From CAIWHR01 sp963811685 (GTDB taxonomy: Bacteria; Pseudomonadota; Gammaproteobacteria; Burkholderiales; Casimicrobiaceae): 64,000 nt of DNA. Of the stretch, positions 25,330 through 33,823 are shown piece after piece. The notes under the pieces were generated by a model. That model saw only the letters and a list, made by a program, of their open reading frames with translations. It did no database searches and was not told the origin of the DNA. The stretch spans positions 46,889-110,888 of the forward strand of contig CAWESK010000012.1 of assembly GCA_963811685.1 (NCBI GenBank), in the 5' to 3' direction. The first letter of the stretch is position 1; the number at the start of each line of letters is the position of its first letter. The translations under genes were made by a program, and so were the position numbers.

Positions 25330-26651
25330 CCGATCCCCAAGTCGGCGTCCTGATGATGTGCATGTTCATCGTCACGATCTTCCTGGGGTTTCCGATCGCC
25401 TTCACGCTGATCGCGCTCGCCGTGTTCTTCGGCTACTACGCGATGGGCGACAACATCTTCCAGCTTCTCGTGCAGCGTGCGTTCGGCGTGATGTCCAACG
25501 ACGTGCTGATCGCGGTGCCGCTGTTCCTGTTCATGGGTTACATGGTCGAGCGGTCGAACATCCTCGACCGACTCTTCCACAGCCTCCAGGTGTCGGCGAA
25601 GCGAATCCCGGCGTCGCTGGCGGTCGCGACACTCGCCACCTGCGCGCTGTTCGCGACGGCAACGGGCATCGTTGGCGCTGTCGTCACGTTGATGGGGCTG
25701 CTCGCGTTTCCGGCGATGCTGAAGGCCGGTTACGACACGAAGCTGTCGGCTGGCGTCGTGGCGGCGGGCGGCTGCCTCGGCATCCTGATTCCACCTTCCA
25801 TCATGCTGATTCTTTACGGCGCGATGGCCAGCACGTCGGTCGTGCGCCTGTACGCCGGCGCATTCCTGCCCGGCTTCCTGCTCGCCACGCTGTACATGAT
25901 CTACGTGATCGGGCGCGCGATGCTGAACCCGAAGCTTGCTCCGAAGCTTCCCAAGGAGCAGACCGACATGCCATTCTGGCAAGTCGTCAAACTGCTGACG
26001 ACGTCCTTCTTCCCGTTGGCGTTCCTGATTCTCAGCGTGCTGGGCGCCATCCTCTTCGGCCTCGCCACCCCCAACGAGGCGGCCGCCTTCGGCGCTTTCG
26101 GGTCCATCGTGCTGGCGATCGGGTACCGCCAGTTCAATCTGCAACGCCTGAAGGAGGCGGTCTTCCTCACCGCGCGCACGGCCGCGATGGTGTGCTGGCT
26201 GTTCGTCGGCTCGTGGTCGTTCTCGTCGGTGTTCTCGTATCTGGGCGGCCAGGGCGTCGTCGAAAACTTCATCCTCAGCCTGAACATGACACCCGTGACG
26301 TTCATGCTGCTCACCCAGTTCATCATCTTCCTGCTGGGCTGGCCGCTCGAATGGACCGAGATCATCATCATCTTCGTGCCGATCTTCCTGCCGCTGCTGC
26401 ACCACTTCAACATCGATCCCGTGTTCTTCGGCGTGCTCGTCGCCCTCAACATCCAGACATCGTTCCTGACACCGCCGATGGCGATGGCGTGCTACTACCT
26501 GAAGGGCGTCGCCCCGAAGCACGTGACACTGAACCAGATCTTCGCGGGCGCGCTGCCCTTCGTCTTCATGGTGTTCATCACGATGTTCCTGGTCTATGTC
26601 TTCCCGCAGATCGCCATGTGGCTGCCGGACTACATCTACAGCAGGCAATGA
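25326..26651 (+). CDS. dctM: TRAP transporter large permease
   Basis: A 441-residue, roughly 11-12-helix membrane subunit that moves substrate with sodium or protons. DctM signatures include GFPIAFTLIALAVFFGYY, VPLFLFMGYMVERSNILDRL, GGCLGILIPPSIMLILYGAM (the conserved IPPS loop) and LGWPLEWTEIIIIFVPIFLPLL, with IQTSFLTPPMAMACYYLKG near the end. Start overlaps the corrected dctQ stop. The subunit order dctP-dctQ-dctM is the usual one. Confidence 0.95.
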   Translation: MTDPQVGVLMMCMFIVTIFLGFPIAFTLIALAVFFGYYAMGDNIFQLLVQRAFGVMSNDVLIAVPLFLFMGYMVERSNILDRLFHSLQVSAKRIPASLAVATLATCALFATATGIVGAVVTLMGLLAFPAMLKAGYDTKLSAGVVAAGGCLGILIPPSIMLILYGAMASTSVVRLYAGAFLPGFLLATLYMIYVIGRAMLNPKLAPKLPKEQTDMPFWQVVKLLTTSFFPLAFLILSVLGAILFGLATPNEAAAFGAFGSIVLAIGYRQFNLQRLKEAVFLTARTAAMVCWLFVGSWSFSSVFSYLGGQGVVENFILSLNMTPVTFMLLTQFIIFLLGWPLEWTEIIIIFVPIFLPLLHHFNIDPVFFGVLVALNIQTSFLTPPMAMACYYLKGVAPKHVTLNQIFAGALPFVFMVFITMFLVYVFPQIAMWLPDYIYSRQ

Positions 26652-26757
26652 TCGAATAATGCGGCAGCGGGGCGTCGGCCCCAGCATTGCGGGAGCGCGT
26701 GGGTCAGGAGTACCCTGAGCGGAACGCCGCGATGCGGCGAGTTGCCAGGAGGGAACC

Positions 26758-27252
26758 ATGCTCGTCAGCCAAATCCTGCGCATCAAGGGCAACGTGCTGT
26801 ATACGACGCCGCCGGAGGCCGCGGTGCTGTCGGCGGTGAAGGTGATGGCGCAGCACGACATCGGCTCGCTGGTCGTGATGGACCACGGACGCATGGCCGG
26901 CCTCGTCACGTTCGCCGAAGTCCTCCGGGCGCTCGCCGACCGCGAGGGCACCGTCGGGGCGCTCACGATCGCCGAGATCACGGATCGCGATCCGTTGACC
27001 GCGAAGCCGTCCATCGACGTCAATGAGCTGCGGCGAATCATGCTCGAGCGCCACGCGCGCTACGTGCCGGTGCTGGACGGTAGCATGCTGCTCGGCGTGG
27101 TGTCGTTCCACGACGTCGCGAAAGCGGTCCTCGAGGAGCAATCGCTCGAGAACCAGGCGCTGAAGAGCTACATCAGCGACAGCCTCGGCCGTAGCGACGC
27201 GAGGCGGCGAGCCGCGAGCGGCGCGCGGCCGATCCTCAGCCCTGCAAGATGA
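26758..27252 (+). CDS. CBS-domain protein
   Basis: A 164-residue protein with two CBS motifs: VLYTTPPEAAVLSAVKVMAQ to GLVTFAEVLRALAD, and DPLTAKPSIDVNELRRIMLE to GVVSFHDVAKAVLEE. The tail LENQALKSYISDS is the usual extension of this CBS group. AGGAGGG precedes the ATG. The last 17 bases overlap the end of rsmI on the other strand. CBS pairs sense adenine nucleotides; no partner is evident apart from the TRAP operon 106 bases upstream. Confidence 0.88.
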   Translation: MLVSQILRIKGNVLYTTPPEAAVLSAVKVMAQHDIGSLVVMDHGRMAGLVTFAEVLRALADREGTVGALTIAEITDRDPLTAKPSIDVNELRRIMLERHARYVPVLDGSMLLGVVSFHDVAKAVLEEQSLENQALKSYISDSLGRSDARRRAASGARPILSPAR

Positions 27253-27944
27253 AGATCGCCGGGCGCTTCGCGTAACGCGTGAAGTCGCGTTCCTTCCATT
27301 CGGACACCGCGCGCGAGTCGACGGTTTCCGATGCCAGGGTGAGGTCGGCGGCGACGCAGAGCCGCGTCGACGGCCTGCAGGTGGCGACTATGGCGGCCAG
27401 AAGCGCCTCGTTCCGATACGGCGTTTCGATGAAGAGTTGCGCGTGGCCGGTGCGCCGGGAGTCTGCTTCGAGGGCGCGCAGCGCCTCCGCGCGGGCGGGC
27501 GGCTTCACCGGCAGGTACCCGTGGAAAACGAATCCCTGGCCGTTCATCCCCGAGGCCATCAGCGCGAGCAGCACCGACGACGGTCCGACGAGCGGCACCA
27601 CGGCAATCCGCTCGCGGTGCGCAGCGGCGACGACCAGCGCGCCCGGATCCGCGACCGCCGGGCAGCCGGCGTCCGACAGGAGCCCGAGGTCGTTGCCCGC
27701 GCGTGCGGGGGCGAGCAGCTCCCCGACGTAGGCGGGCGACGGATTCGTCGCCGATCTCCGCCATCGCGATCTCGCGTAACGGTAGCGCCGGGTCGATCGA
27801 TTTCAGGAAGGCGCGCGCGGGTTTCGCGTTTTCGACGATGAAGTGTCCGAGGCGCCGTGCGATGGCGATCGTCCGCGCCGGGAGCACGTGCTCCGGCGGG
27901 ACGAGGCCGAGCAGGTTGGGGACGAGATACAGCGTTCCGGCCAT
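27236..27944 (-). CDS. rsmI: 16S rRNA (cytidine-1402 2'-O)-methyltransferase RsmI (one frameshift)
   Basis: The N-terminal frame gives MAGTLYLVPNLLG, IVENAKPARAFLKSI and IAMAEIGDES. Dropping one base near 27735-27746 then gives PAYVGELLAPARAGNDLGLL, SDAGCPAVADPGALVV, VPLVGPSSVLLALMASGMNG, GYLPVKPPAR, FIETPYRNEAL and SEWKERDF, the full tetrapyrrole-methylase-fold RsmI/SAM-dependent family. The enzyme 2'-O-methylates C1402 in the 30S decoding site. The gene follows maf by 6 bases. The shift is probably an assembly error, since both halves are well conserved. Confidence 0.85.
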
Positions 27945-27950
27945 CACGCG

Positions 27951-28580
27951 TCAATCGCTTGGCGCGAGCACGGGCACCCCGGCATCGCGCAACATCGAGG
28001 TCAGCCGGATCAGCGGCAGGCCGATCAGCGCGGTCGGATCATCGCTTTCGATCGCCTCGAACAACGCGATTCCGAGGCCCTCCGATTTCACCGCTCCCGC
28101 GCAGTCGTAGGGCCGTTCACGATCGAGGTACGCGTCGATTTCGCCCGCGGCAAGACGGCGAAAGGTGCTGCGCACGTCGACCAGTGCGCTCGCGCAGCGT
28201 CCGGAGGTGGTATCGAGGAGGGCGATCCCGGTGTGAAACACGACCGTCCGCCCCGAAAGGAGCGTCAGCATCGCGCGCGCGCTGGCGCGGTCCCCCGGCT
28301 TGCCGATCGGCTGCCCGTCGCAGTCGGCGACCTGGTCCGAGCCGATGACAAGGCTCCCGGCAGGCGGTGCCGCGACGCTGCGCGCCTTGACCTCGGAGAG
28401 GCGGAGCGCCGTTTGCGCGGGAGTCTCGGCGGGTGCCGGCGTTTCGTCCGCGTTCGGCGCAACGACGGTGAACGCAAGCGCAAGGCGTTCGAGGAGGGCG
28501 CGCCGGTACGGCGAAGTCGACGCCAGCACGAGCGGTCGCTGCACGGCAAGCTGGGGGTTGATTGTTGTTTTTTCTGGCAT
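27951..28580 (-). CDS. maf: Maf-family nucleotide pyrophosphatase
   Basis: About 209 residues. LVLASTSPYRRALLERL is the signature loop, followed by ADETP, RLSEVKARSV, LVIGSDQVADCDGQPIGKPG (catalytic Asp), YDCAGAVKSEGLG and DPTALIGLPL. The YRRALLERL and DCAGA.KSE features point to the YceF subgroup that hydrolyses m7GTP-type nucleotides, matching its usual place divergent from yceD-rpmF-plsX. An in-frame GTG at 28589 would place the start inside the opposing promoter; ATG 28580 is preferred. Confidence 0.92.
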   Translation of the reverse strand: MPEKTTINPQLAVQRPLVLASTSPYRRALLERLALAFTVVAPNADETPAPAETPAQTALRLSEVKARSVAAPPAGSLVIGSDQVADCDGQPIGKPGDRASARAMLTLLSGRTVVFHTGIALLDTTSGRCASALVDVRSTFRRLAAGEIDAYLDRERPYDCAGAVKSEGLGIALFEAIESDDPTALIGLPLIRLTSMLRDAGVPVLAPSD

Positions 28581-28582
28581 TT

Positions 28583-28611
28583 TTGACACTCGCGTCGAGT
28601 CGAGCTATTAT
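28583..28611 (+). promoter_or_regulatory. strong sigma-70 promoter of yceD-rpmF-plsX-fab operon
   Basis: TTGACA (28583-28588), 17-base spacer, TATTAT (28606-28611): a perfect -35, an almost perfect -10 and the ideal spacing. It would drive the ribosomal-protein and fatty-acid genes and overlaps the upstream edge of maf. Confidence 0.8.
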
Positions 28612-28692
28612 CTTATGTTTTAGCCGGCCACCCCAAGCACAGCGTAAGGCGGGGGCGCGCAGGCGACGGCGGCAACAGGACGGAGGCGGAAC

Positions 28693-29280
28693 ATGACGGG
28701 GCGGCAGCCGACGAAACCGCGCGCGGCGGTGCGGCGCGACGGCTCGTTCGACGCCTTCGACATGGCCGCGCGGCAGCTCGAGCTCGATGGGACGATCCGC
28801 GCGGTCGAGCTTGCGCGCGTGGTGGACCAGCTCGCGGCGTCGGCAGGGACGGCAAGCGGCGATCCGGACGAAGGCGGCGTCATCGCCTGGCAGATCGCCG
28901 GTACGACGGACGTGCTGGGCCGGCCCGCGCTTGCGGTAAGCCTCGACGGCACGGTGACGCTGGAGTGCCAGCGGTGCCTGCGGCCCTTCTCGTGGCCGGT
29001 CGCGCAACGGACGTTGCTGCTGCTCGCGCGCGACGAGCGGGAGCAGGCGATCCTCGACGAGGACGACGATCGCGAAGTCATCGTCGCCGCGCTGCCGCTC
29101 GATCCGCGGGTGCTGGTGGAAGACGAATTGTTGCTGACGCTGCCGTTCGCGCCGCATTGCGAGCGAAGCGATTGCGTGACGGAAGGATTGCAGGATGAGC
29201 GCGGCGTGGCGGCGCAAGCCTCGCCGTTCGGCGCCTTGGCGGCGCTCAAGTCCCGTCCAGGAAGAAAACCGAAAGCCTGA
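28693..29280 (+). CDS. yceD: YceD/DUF177 family protein
   Basis: A 195-residue protein with the DUF177 core: ALAVSLDGTVTLECQRCLRPF (CxxC), WPVAQRTLLLLARDE, LDPRVLVEDELLLTLPFAPH and a second Cys pair in HCERSDC. YceD is linked to 23S rRNA accumulation and is nearly always upstream of rpmF, as here. Confidence 0.9.
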   Translation: MTGRQPTKPRAAVRRDGSFDAFDMAARQLELDGTIRAVELARVVDQLAASAGTASGDPDEGGVIAWQIAGTTDVLGRPALAVSLDGTVTLECQRCLRPFSWPVAQRTLLLLARDEREQAILDEDDDREVIVAALPLDPRVLVEDELLLTLPFAPHCERSDCVTEGLQDERGVAAQASPFGALAALKSRPGRKPKA

Positions 29281-29333
29281 CCGCCAGCGAGCGGTCGCGA
29301 GATGAACGCAGCGAGAATCGATAGGAGAGAACC

Positions 29334-29516
29334 ATGGCTGTCCAGCAGAACAAGAAGTCGCCGTCGAAGCGCGGGATGCACCGCGCCCATGATTTCCTGA
29401 CGGCGCCGTCCCTCGCGGTGGAGCCCGTCACGGGCGAGGCGCATCTTCGCCACCACATCAGCCCCTCGGGCTATTACCGCGGGAAGAAGGTCGTCAAGAC
29501 CAAGGCGGACGAGTAA
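29334..29516 (+). CDS. rpmF: 50S ribosomal protein L32
   Basis: A 60-residue basic protein, MAVQQNKKSPSKRGMHRAHD then GEAHLRHHISPSGYYRGKKV, the standard L32 sequence of betaproteobacteria (the zinc-free type with HRAH and HHIS in place of cysteines). AGGAGA lies upstream. Length matches the family. Confidence 0.97.
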   Translation: MAVQQNKKSPSKRGMHRAHDFLTAPSLAVEPVTGEAHLRHHISPSGYYRGKKVVKTKADE

Positions 29517-29651
29517 CGCGCTTTTTGCGGCCGCGCCGAAGGTCCGTGCGGCCGCGGGTCGCGAGCAGGTAAACTGCCGCCTTCGCGGTGCGCGCCGGGT
29601 CACGGTCGCGCGCCATTCTCCGTCCACCACGGGCAATTTCCCGATTCCGAC

Positions 29652-30719
29652 ATGCCGGTCACGGTAGCCGTCGATGCGATGGGGGGCGATCACGGGCCGT
29701 CCGTCACGCTGCCGGCAGCGCTGCGGTTTCTCGAGGAAACGCCGGACGCGCGAGTGATCCTCGTCGGCCAGGAGGGTCCGCTCAAGGCGGCCATGGCCAG
29801 GCAGAAATCGCAAGCCGCCTCGCGCGTCACGATCCATGCCGCCAGCGAGATCGTGGAGATGCACGAGCCGCCGGCGGACGCGTTGCGGAGGAAGAAGGAT
29901 TCCTCGATGCGCGTTGCCGTCAACCTGGTGAAGGACGGCGTCGCGCAGGCCTGCGTCTCGGCCGGCAACACCGGCGCGTTGATGGCGATCTCGCGCTTCG
30001 TGCTGAAGATGCTGCCGGGGATCGACCGTCCCGCCATCGCCTCGCAGCTCCCCACGCGCACCGGCACGACCACCGTGCTCGACCTCGGCGCCAACGTCAA
30101 CTGCACGCCCGAGCAGCTCGTGCAATTCGCGGTCATGGGGACGGCGCTCGCGGCGGTCGACGGCATCGAGCGGCCGACCGTGGGCCTTCTCAATATCGGC
30201 GAGGAGGACATCAAGGGCAACGACGTCGTGAAGGCCACCGCCGAGCTGCTCAAGATCTCGGGCCTCAATTTCTACGGCAACGTCGAGGGCAACGACATCT
30301 ACAAGGGAACCACCGACGTCGTCGTGTGCGACGGCTTCGTCGGCAACGTGACTTTGAAGGCGTCGGAGGGCCTCGTCACGATCCTGTACGAGTTCCTGAA
30401 GACCGAGTTCACGCGCAACCCGTTGCGCAGGCTCGCCGCGGTGCTGGCCTATCCGGCGCTGATGGCGTTCAAGCGCCGGGTGGATCCACGCCGCCACAAC
30501 GGCGCGACGCTGGTGGGGCTCATGGGCGTGGTCGTCAAGAGCCACGGCAGCGCCGACGCGCTGGCATTCAAGTTCGCGCTGAAGAAGGCTTATGCCGAGG
30601 CGTCGCACGGCGTCCTCGACCGGATCGCCCAGCGCATCGCGGCGATGCCCGTGCGCGACGCTGCCGCGGCGGGTCACGAAGCGCCCGCGGCGGCGGCCAA
30701 TGTCATGCCCGATGCATAG
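29652..30719 (+). CDS. plsX: phosphate acyltransferase PlsX
   Basis: A 355-residue enzyme that makes acyl-phosphate from acyl-ACP for phospholipid synthesis. MPVTVAVDAMGGDHGPSVTL is the signature start, followed by SSMRVAVNLVKDGVAQACVS, AGNTGALMAISRFVLKML, GTTTVLDLGANVNCTPEQL and NIGEEDIKGNDVVKAT. It overlaps fabH by 8 bases, so the two are translationally linked. Confidence 0.96.
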   Translation: MPVTVAVDAMGGDHGPSVTLPAALRFLEETPDARVILVGQEGPLKAAMARQKSQAASRVTIHAASEIVEMHEPPADALRRKKDSSMRVAVNLVKDGVAQACVSAGNTGALMAISRFVLKMLPGIDRPAIASQLPTRTGTTTVLDLGANVNCTPEQLVQFAVMGTALAAVDGIERPTVGLLNIGEEDIKGNDVVKATAELLKISGLNFYGNVEGNDIYKGTTDVVVCDGFVGNVTLKASEGLVTILYEFLKTEFTRNPLRRLAAVLAYPALMAFKRRVDPRRHNGATLVGLMGVVVKSHGSADALAFKFALKKAYAEASHGVLDRIAQRIAAMPVRDAAAAGHEAPAAAANVMPDA

Positions 30720-31671
30720 CCGCATCGTCGGCACCGGCAGCTACCTGCCGTCGCAGGTGCTCACGAACGCGGATCTCGCCCGGCGCGTCGACACGAGCGA
30801 CGAGTGGATCGTCGCGCGCACCGGCATCCGCGAGCGGCGCATTGCCGCGCCTGCCGAGCAGACGAGCGATCTCGCTCTGCACGCGTCGCGCGCGGCGCTC
30901 GCCGGCGCGGGCATCGCGCCAGCGGACGTCGACCTCATCATCGTCGCGACGACGACGCCCGACTGCATCTTTCCGTCCACCGCCTGCATCCTGCAAGCGA
31001 AGCTCGGCGCGACAGGCGGCGGCGCTGCGTTCGACATCCAGGCCGTCTGCAGCGGCTTCGTCTATGCGCTTGCGGTTGCGGACCGGATGGTCGTCTCCGG
31101 CATGGCGAAGAATGCGCTCGTCGTCGGCGCCGAAATCTACTCGCGGATCATCGACTGGAGCGACCGCGGGACCTGCGTGCTGTTCGGCGATGGCGCCGGT
31201 GCCGTGGTGCTCGCGTCATCGCGCGTGCCGGGGATCGTCTCGGCGCATCTTCACGCGGACGGCCGTTATGGCGACATCCTCTGCGTGCCCGGAACGGTCG
31301 CCGACGGCGCGGTTGTCGGCTCGCCGTTCGTGAAGATGGAAGGCGGGGCTGTCTTCAAGTTTGCCGTGAAGGTCCTGGCCGACGTCGCGCACGAAGCGCT
31401 CGCCGCGCGCGGAATGACCGCCGCCGCCATCGACTGGCTCGTTCCGCATCAGGCCAATGTCCGCATCATCGACGCCACGGCGAAAAAGCTCGGCGTGCCG
31501 CTGGACAAGTTGATCACCACGGTCGACCGCCACGCGAATACCTCGGCGGCATCGATCCCGCTGGCGCTCGACGAAGCGGCACGCGACGGGCGCCTCCGGT
31601 CCGGTCAGCACGTGATGCTGCTTGGGGTGGGCGGCGGCTTCACGTGGGGCTCGGTCTTTTTGGATTGGTGA
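30712..31671 (+). CDS. fabH: beta-ketoacyl-ACP synthase III
   Basis: A 319-residue enzyme that starts fatty-acid synthesis by condensing acetyl-CoA with malonyl-ACP. Start MHSRIVGTGSYLPSQVLTNA, catalytic Cys 113 in IQAVCSGF, His in DWLVPHQANVRI and Asn in DRHANTSAASIPLAL give the Cys-His-Asn triad. The glycine-rich LGVGGGFTWGSVFLDW end is typical. ATG 30712 lies inside the plsX end. Confidence 0.96.
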   Translation: MHSRIVGTGSYLPSQVLTNADLARRVDTSDEWIVARTGIRERRIAAPAEQTSDLALHASRAALAGAGIAPADVDLIIVATTTPDCIFPSTACILQAKLGATGGGAAFDIQAVCSGFVYALAVADRMVVSGMAKNALVVGAEIYSRIIDWSDRGTCVLFGDGAGAVVLASSRVPGIVSAHLHADGRYGDILCVPGTVADGAVVGSPFVKMEGGAVFKFAVKVLADVAHEALAARGMTAAAIDWLVPHQANVRIIDATAKKLGVPLDKLITTVDRHANTSAASIPLALDEAARDGRLRSGQHVMLLGVGGGFTWGSVFLDW

Positions 31672-31676
31672 ACACC

Positions 31677-32615
31677 ATGTCGATCGCGTTCGTGTTTCCG
31701 GGGCAGGGGTCCCAGGCGATCGGGATGATGGCCGGCTTCGAGGCTCATCCGCCGGTCAGGGCGACCTTCGACGAGGCGTCGGCGGTCCTCGGCGAGGATC
31801 TCTGGATGCTCGTCACCGATGGCCCGGAGGAGGCGCTCAACCGGACGGTCAATACGCAGCCGGTGATGCTGACGGCCGGTGTGGCCATATGGCGCGCGTG
31901 GCAGGCGGCGGGCGGAGTGACGCCGGCGATCGTCGCGGGCCACAGCCTCGGCGAATACACGGCGCTCGTCGCCGCCGGCGCGCTCGCGTTTCGCGATGCC
32001 GTTCCGCTCGTCCGCTTCCGGGCCCAGGTGATGCAGGAAGCGGTGCCTGCCGGTGTCGGAGCGATGGCGGCGATTCTGGGGCTCGATGCGGGGGCCGTCG
32101 CGGCCGCCTGCGCGGAGGCAGCGCAGGGGCAGGTCGTCGAGCCGGTGAATTTCAACACGCCCGAGCAGATCGTGATCGCCGGCCACCGCGAGGCCGTCGA
32201 GCGGGCAATCGCTGCCGCCACCGCGCGGGGGGCGAAGCGCGGCGTCCTGCTGCCCGTGTCGGCGCCTTTTCACAGCTCGCTGATGAAGCCGGCCGGCGAA
32301 CGCCTGGCCGCGCGGCTCGCGGAAGTGCCCTTCGCGAGTCCCGCCATTCCGGTCGTGCAGAATGTCGACGCCGAGGCGAAATCCGACCCCGACGCGATCC
32401 GCGCCGCGCTCGCACTGCAGGCGGCAAGCCCCGTGCGGTGGGTCGCAACGGTCCAGGCGTTCGCTTCCCGCGGCGTCACGCAGATCGTCGAATGCGGGCC
32501 CGGACGCGTGCTGACTGGCATGAGCAAGCGCATCGATCGCAGCCTCAAGGGCTACGCGCTCGACGCCGGCGCCGATATCGACGCAACGCTCGCGGCGCTG
32601 GCCGCCACGCCCTGA
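31677..32615 (+). CDS. fabD: malonyl-CoA:ACP transacylase
   Basis: A 312-residue enzyme loading malonyl groups onto ACP. FVFPGQGSQAIGM is the N-terminal signature, with catalytic Ser 90 in AGHSLGEYTALVAAGAL, the substrate Arg in RFRAQVMQEAVPAG and His in PVSAPFHSSLMKPA. The tail has GPGRVLTGMSKRI. It begins 5 bases after fabH. Confidence 0.96.
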   Translation: MSIAFVFPGQGSQAIGMMAGFEAHPPVRATFDEASAVLGEDLWMLVTDGPEEALNRTVNTQPVMLTAGVAIWRAWQAAGGVTPAIVAGHSLGEYTALVAAGALAFRDAVPLVRFRAQVMQEAVPAGVGAMAAILGLDAGAVAAACAEAAQGQVVEPVNFNTPEQIVIAGHREAVERAIAAATARGAKRGVLLPVSAPFHSSLMKPAGERLAARLAEVPFASPAIPVVQNVDAEAKSDPDAIRAALALQAASPVRWVATVQAFASRGVTQIVECGPGRVLTGMSKRIDRSLKGYALDAGADIDATLAALAATP

Positions 32616-32629
32616 ACGACAGGAGAATC

Positions 32630-33385
32630 ATGATGGCGGATGCAGCACTCGAAGGACAGGTCGCGCTCGTCACCGGCGCTACGCGGGGCATCGGCGAGGC
32701 GATCGCGAAGCGCCTGGCGGCGGCCGGCGCGATCGTGATCGGCACCGCGACGACCGACGAGGGCGCGGCCAGGATCGCGAGCTCTCTCGAGGGTGCGGGC
32801 AACCGGGGAACCGGCATTCGCCTCGATGTCGCCGACGGCGCCGCGGTCGACGCGGCGATCGCCGGCATCGAGGCCAAGTTCGGCGCCGTCACGATTCTCG
32901 TCAACAATGCCGGCATCACGCGCGACAACCTGCTCTTGCGCATGAAGGACGACGAGTGGGACGCGATCATGGCGACGAATCTCAAGCCTGCGTTCCGGCT
33001 GGCGAAGGCGGTGCTGCGCGGGATGATGAAGGCACGTCACGGGCGCATCATCCTGATCGGCTCGGTCGTAGGCAGCAGCGGCAACCCGGGACAGGCCAAT
33101 TACGCGGCGGCGAAGGCAGGCCTCGCCGGCTTTGCCAAGTCGCTCGCGCAGGAAATCGGGAGCCGCAGCATCACCGTCAACTGCGTGGCACCCGGCTTCA
33201 TCGACACCGACATGACGAAGGGTCTCGCCGACGCGCAGCGCCAGGCGCTCCTCGGAAAGATCCCGCTCGGAAGGCTGGGCACGCCGGACGACATCGCCAG
33301 CGCGGTGACCTTTCTCGCCTCGCCGGATGCGTCCTACGTCACCGGCGCCACGCTCCACGTCAACGGCGGCATGTATATGGCCTAG
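32630..33385 (+). CDS. fabG: 3-oxoacyl-ACP reductase
   Basis: A 251-residue short-chain dehydrogenase. NADPH-binding ALVTGATRGIGEAIA, NNAGITRDNLLLRM, catalytic Ser in IGSVVGSSGNPGQ, Tyr-x3-Lys in ANYAAAKAG and the FabG end VTGATLHVNGGMYM are all present. AGGAGAATC precedes tandem ATGs. It reduces beta-ketoacyl-ACP in the elongation cycle. Confidence 0.96.
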   Translation: MMADAALEGQVALVTGATRGIGEAIAKRLAAAGAIVIGTATTDEGAARIASSLEGAGNRGTGIRLDVADGAAVDAAIAGIEAKFGAVTILVNNAGITRDNLLLRMKDDEWDAIMATNLKPAFRLAKAVLRGMMKARHGRIILIGSVVGSSGNPGQANYAAAKAGLAGFAKSLAQEIGSRSITVNCVAPGFIDTDMTKGLADAQRQALLGKIPLGRLGTPDDIASAVTFLASPDASYVTGATLHVNGGMYMA

Positions 33386-33404
33386 CAGGAAGACCCGGGC
33401 GATC

Positions 33405-33413
33405 TGGTAAAAT
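33405..33413 (+). promoter_or_regulatory. extended -10 upstream of acpP
   Basis: TG (33405-33406), one base, TAAAAT (33408-33413), 45 bases before the acpP start. No clear -35. An extra promoter for the highly expressed acyl carrier protein would be sensible. Confidence 0.45.
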
Positions 33414-33457
33414 CCCCCGGTTTTGACACATCAGGATTGCCCCTCGGGAGGAATTGC

Positions 33458-33697
33458 ATGGAAAACGTCGAACAACGAGTCAAGAAGATTGTCGCCGAGC
33501 AGCTCGGCGTGGCCGAAGGCGAAATCAAGAACGAGTCGTCGTTCGTCGACGATCTCGGCGCCGACTCGCTGGACACCGTCGAGCTCGTGATGGCGCTGGA
33601 AGAGGAATTCGAGACCGAAATTCCCGACGAAGAAGCGGAGAAGATCACCACCGTCCAGCAGGCCATCGACTACATCGGGTCGCACACCAAGAAATGA
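33458..33697 (+). CDS. acpP: acyl carrier protein
   Basis: A 79-residue acidic protein, MENVEQRVKKIVAEQLGV, with phosphopantetheine Ser 37 in LGADSLDTVELVMALEEEF. GGGAGGAATTGC precedes the ATG at 33458, which is preferred over an in-frame ATG seven codons earlier. Carrier of growing acyl chains between FabD, FabH, FabG and FabF. Confidence 0.98.
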   Translation: MENVEQRVKKIVAEQLGVAEGEIKNESSFVDDLGADSLDTVELVMALEEEFETEIPDEEAEKITTVQQAIDYIGSHTKK

Positions 33698-33823
33698 CCT
33701 CGCGCGCGCCGGCGTGTTGAGGCCGCCGGCGTTTCCCCGGCCGCGTTCCATCGCGCCGCGGCCGGCGCGTGGGCGCCACGCCGTCGACGCGATGCCCCCA
33801 CGTCTCGCGCTCTTCCTGTCACC

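Noticed and set aside
25146..27041. 631-codon minus-strand open frame opposite dctM and the CBS gene
   Set aside because: His/Glu/Arg-rich shadow without any recognisable family; plus-strand genes are clear.
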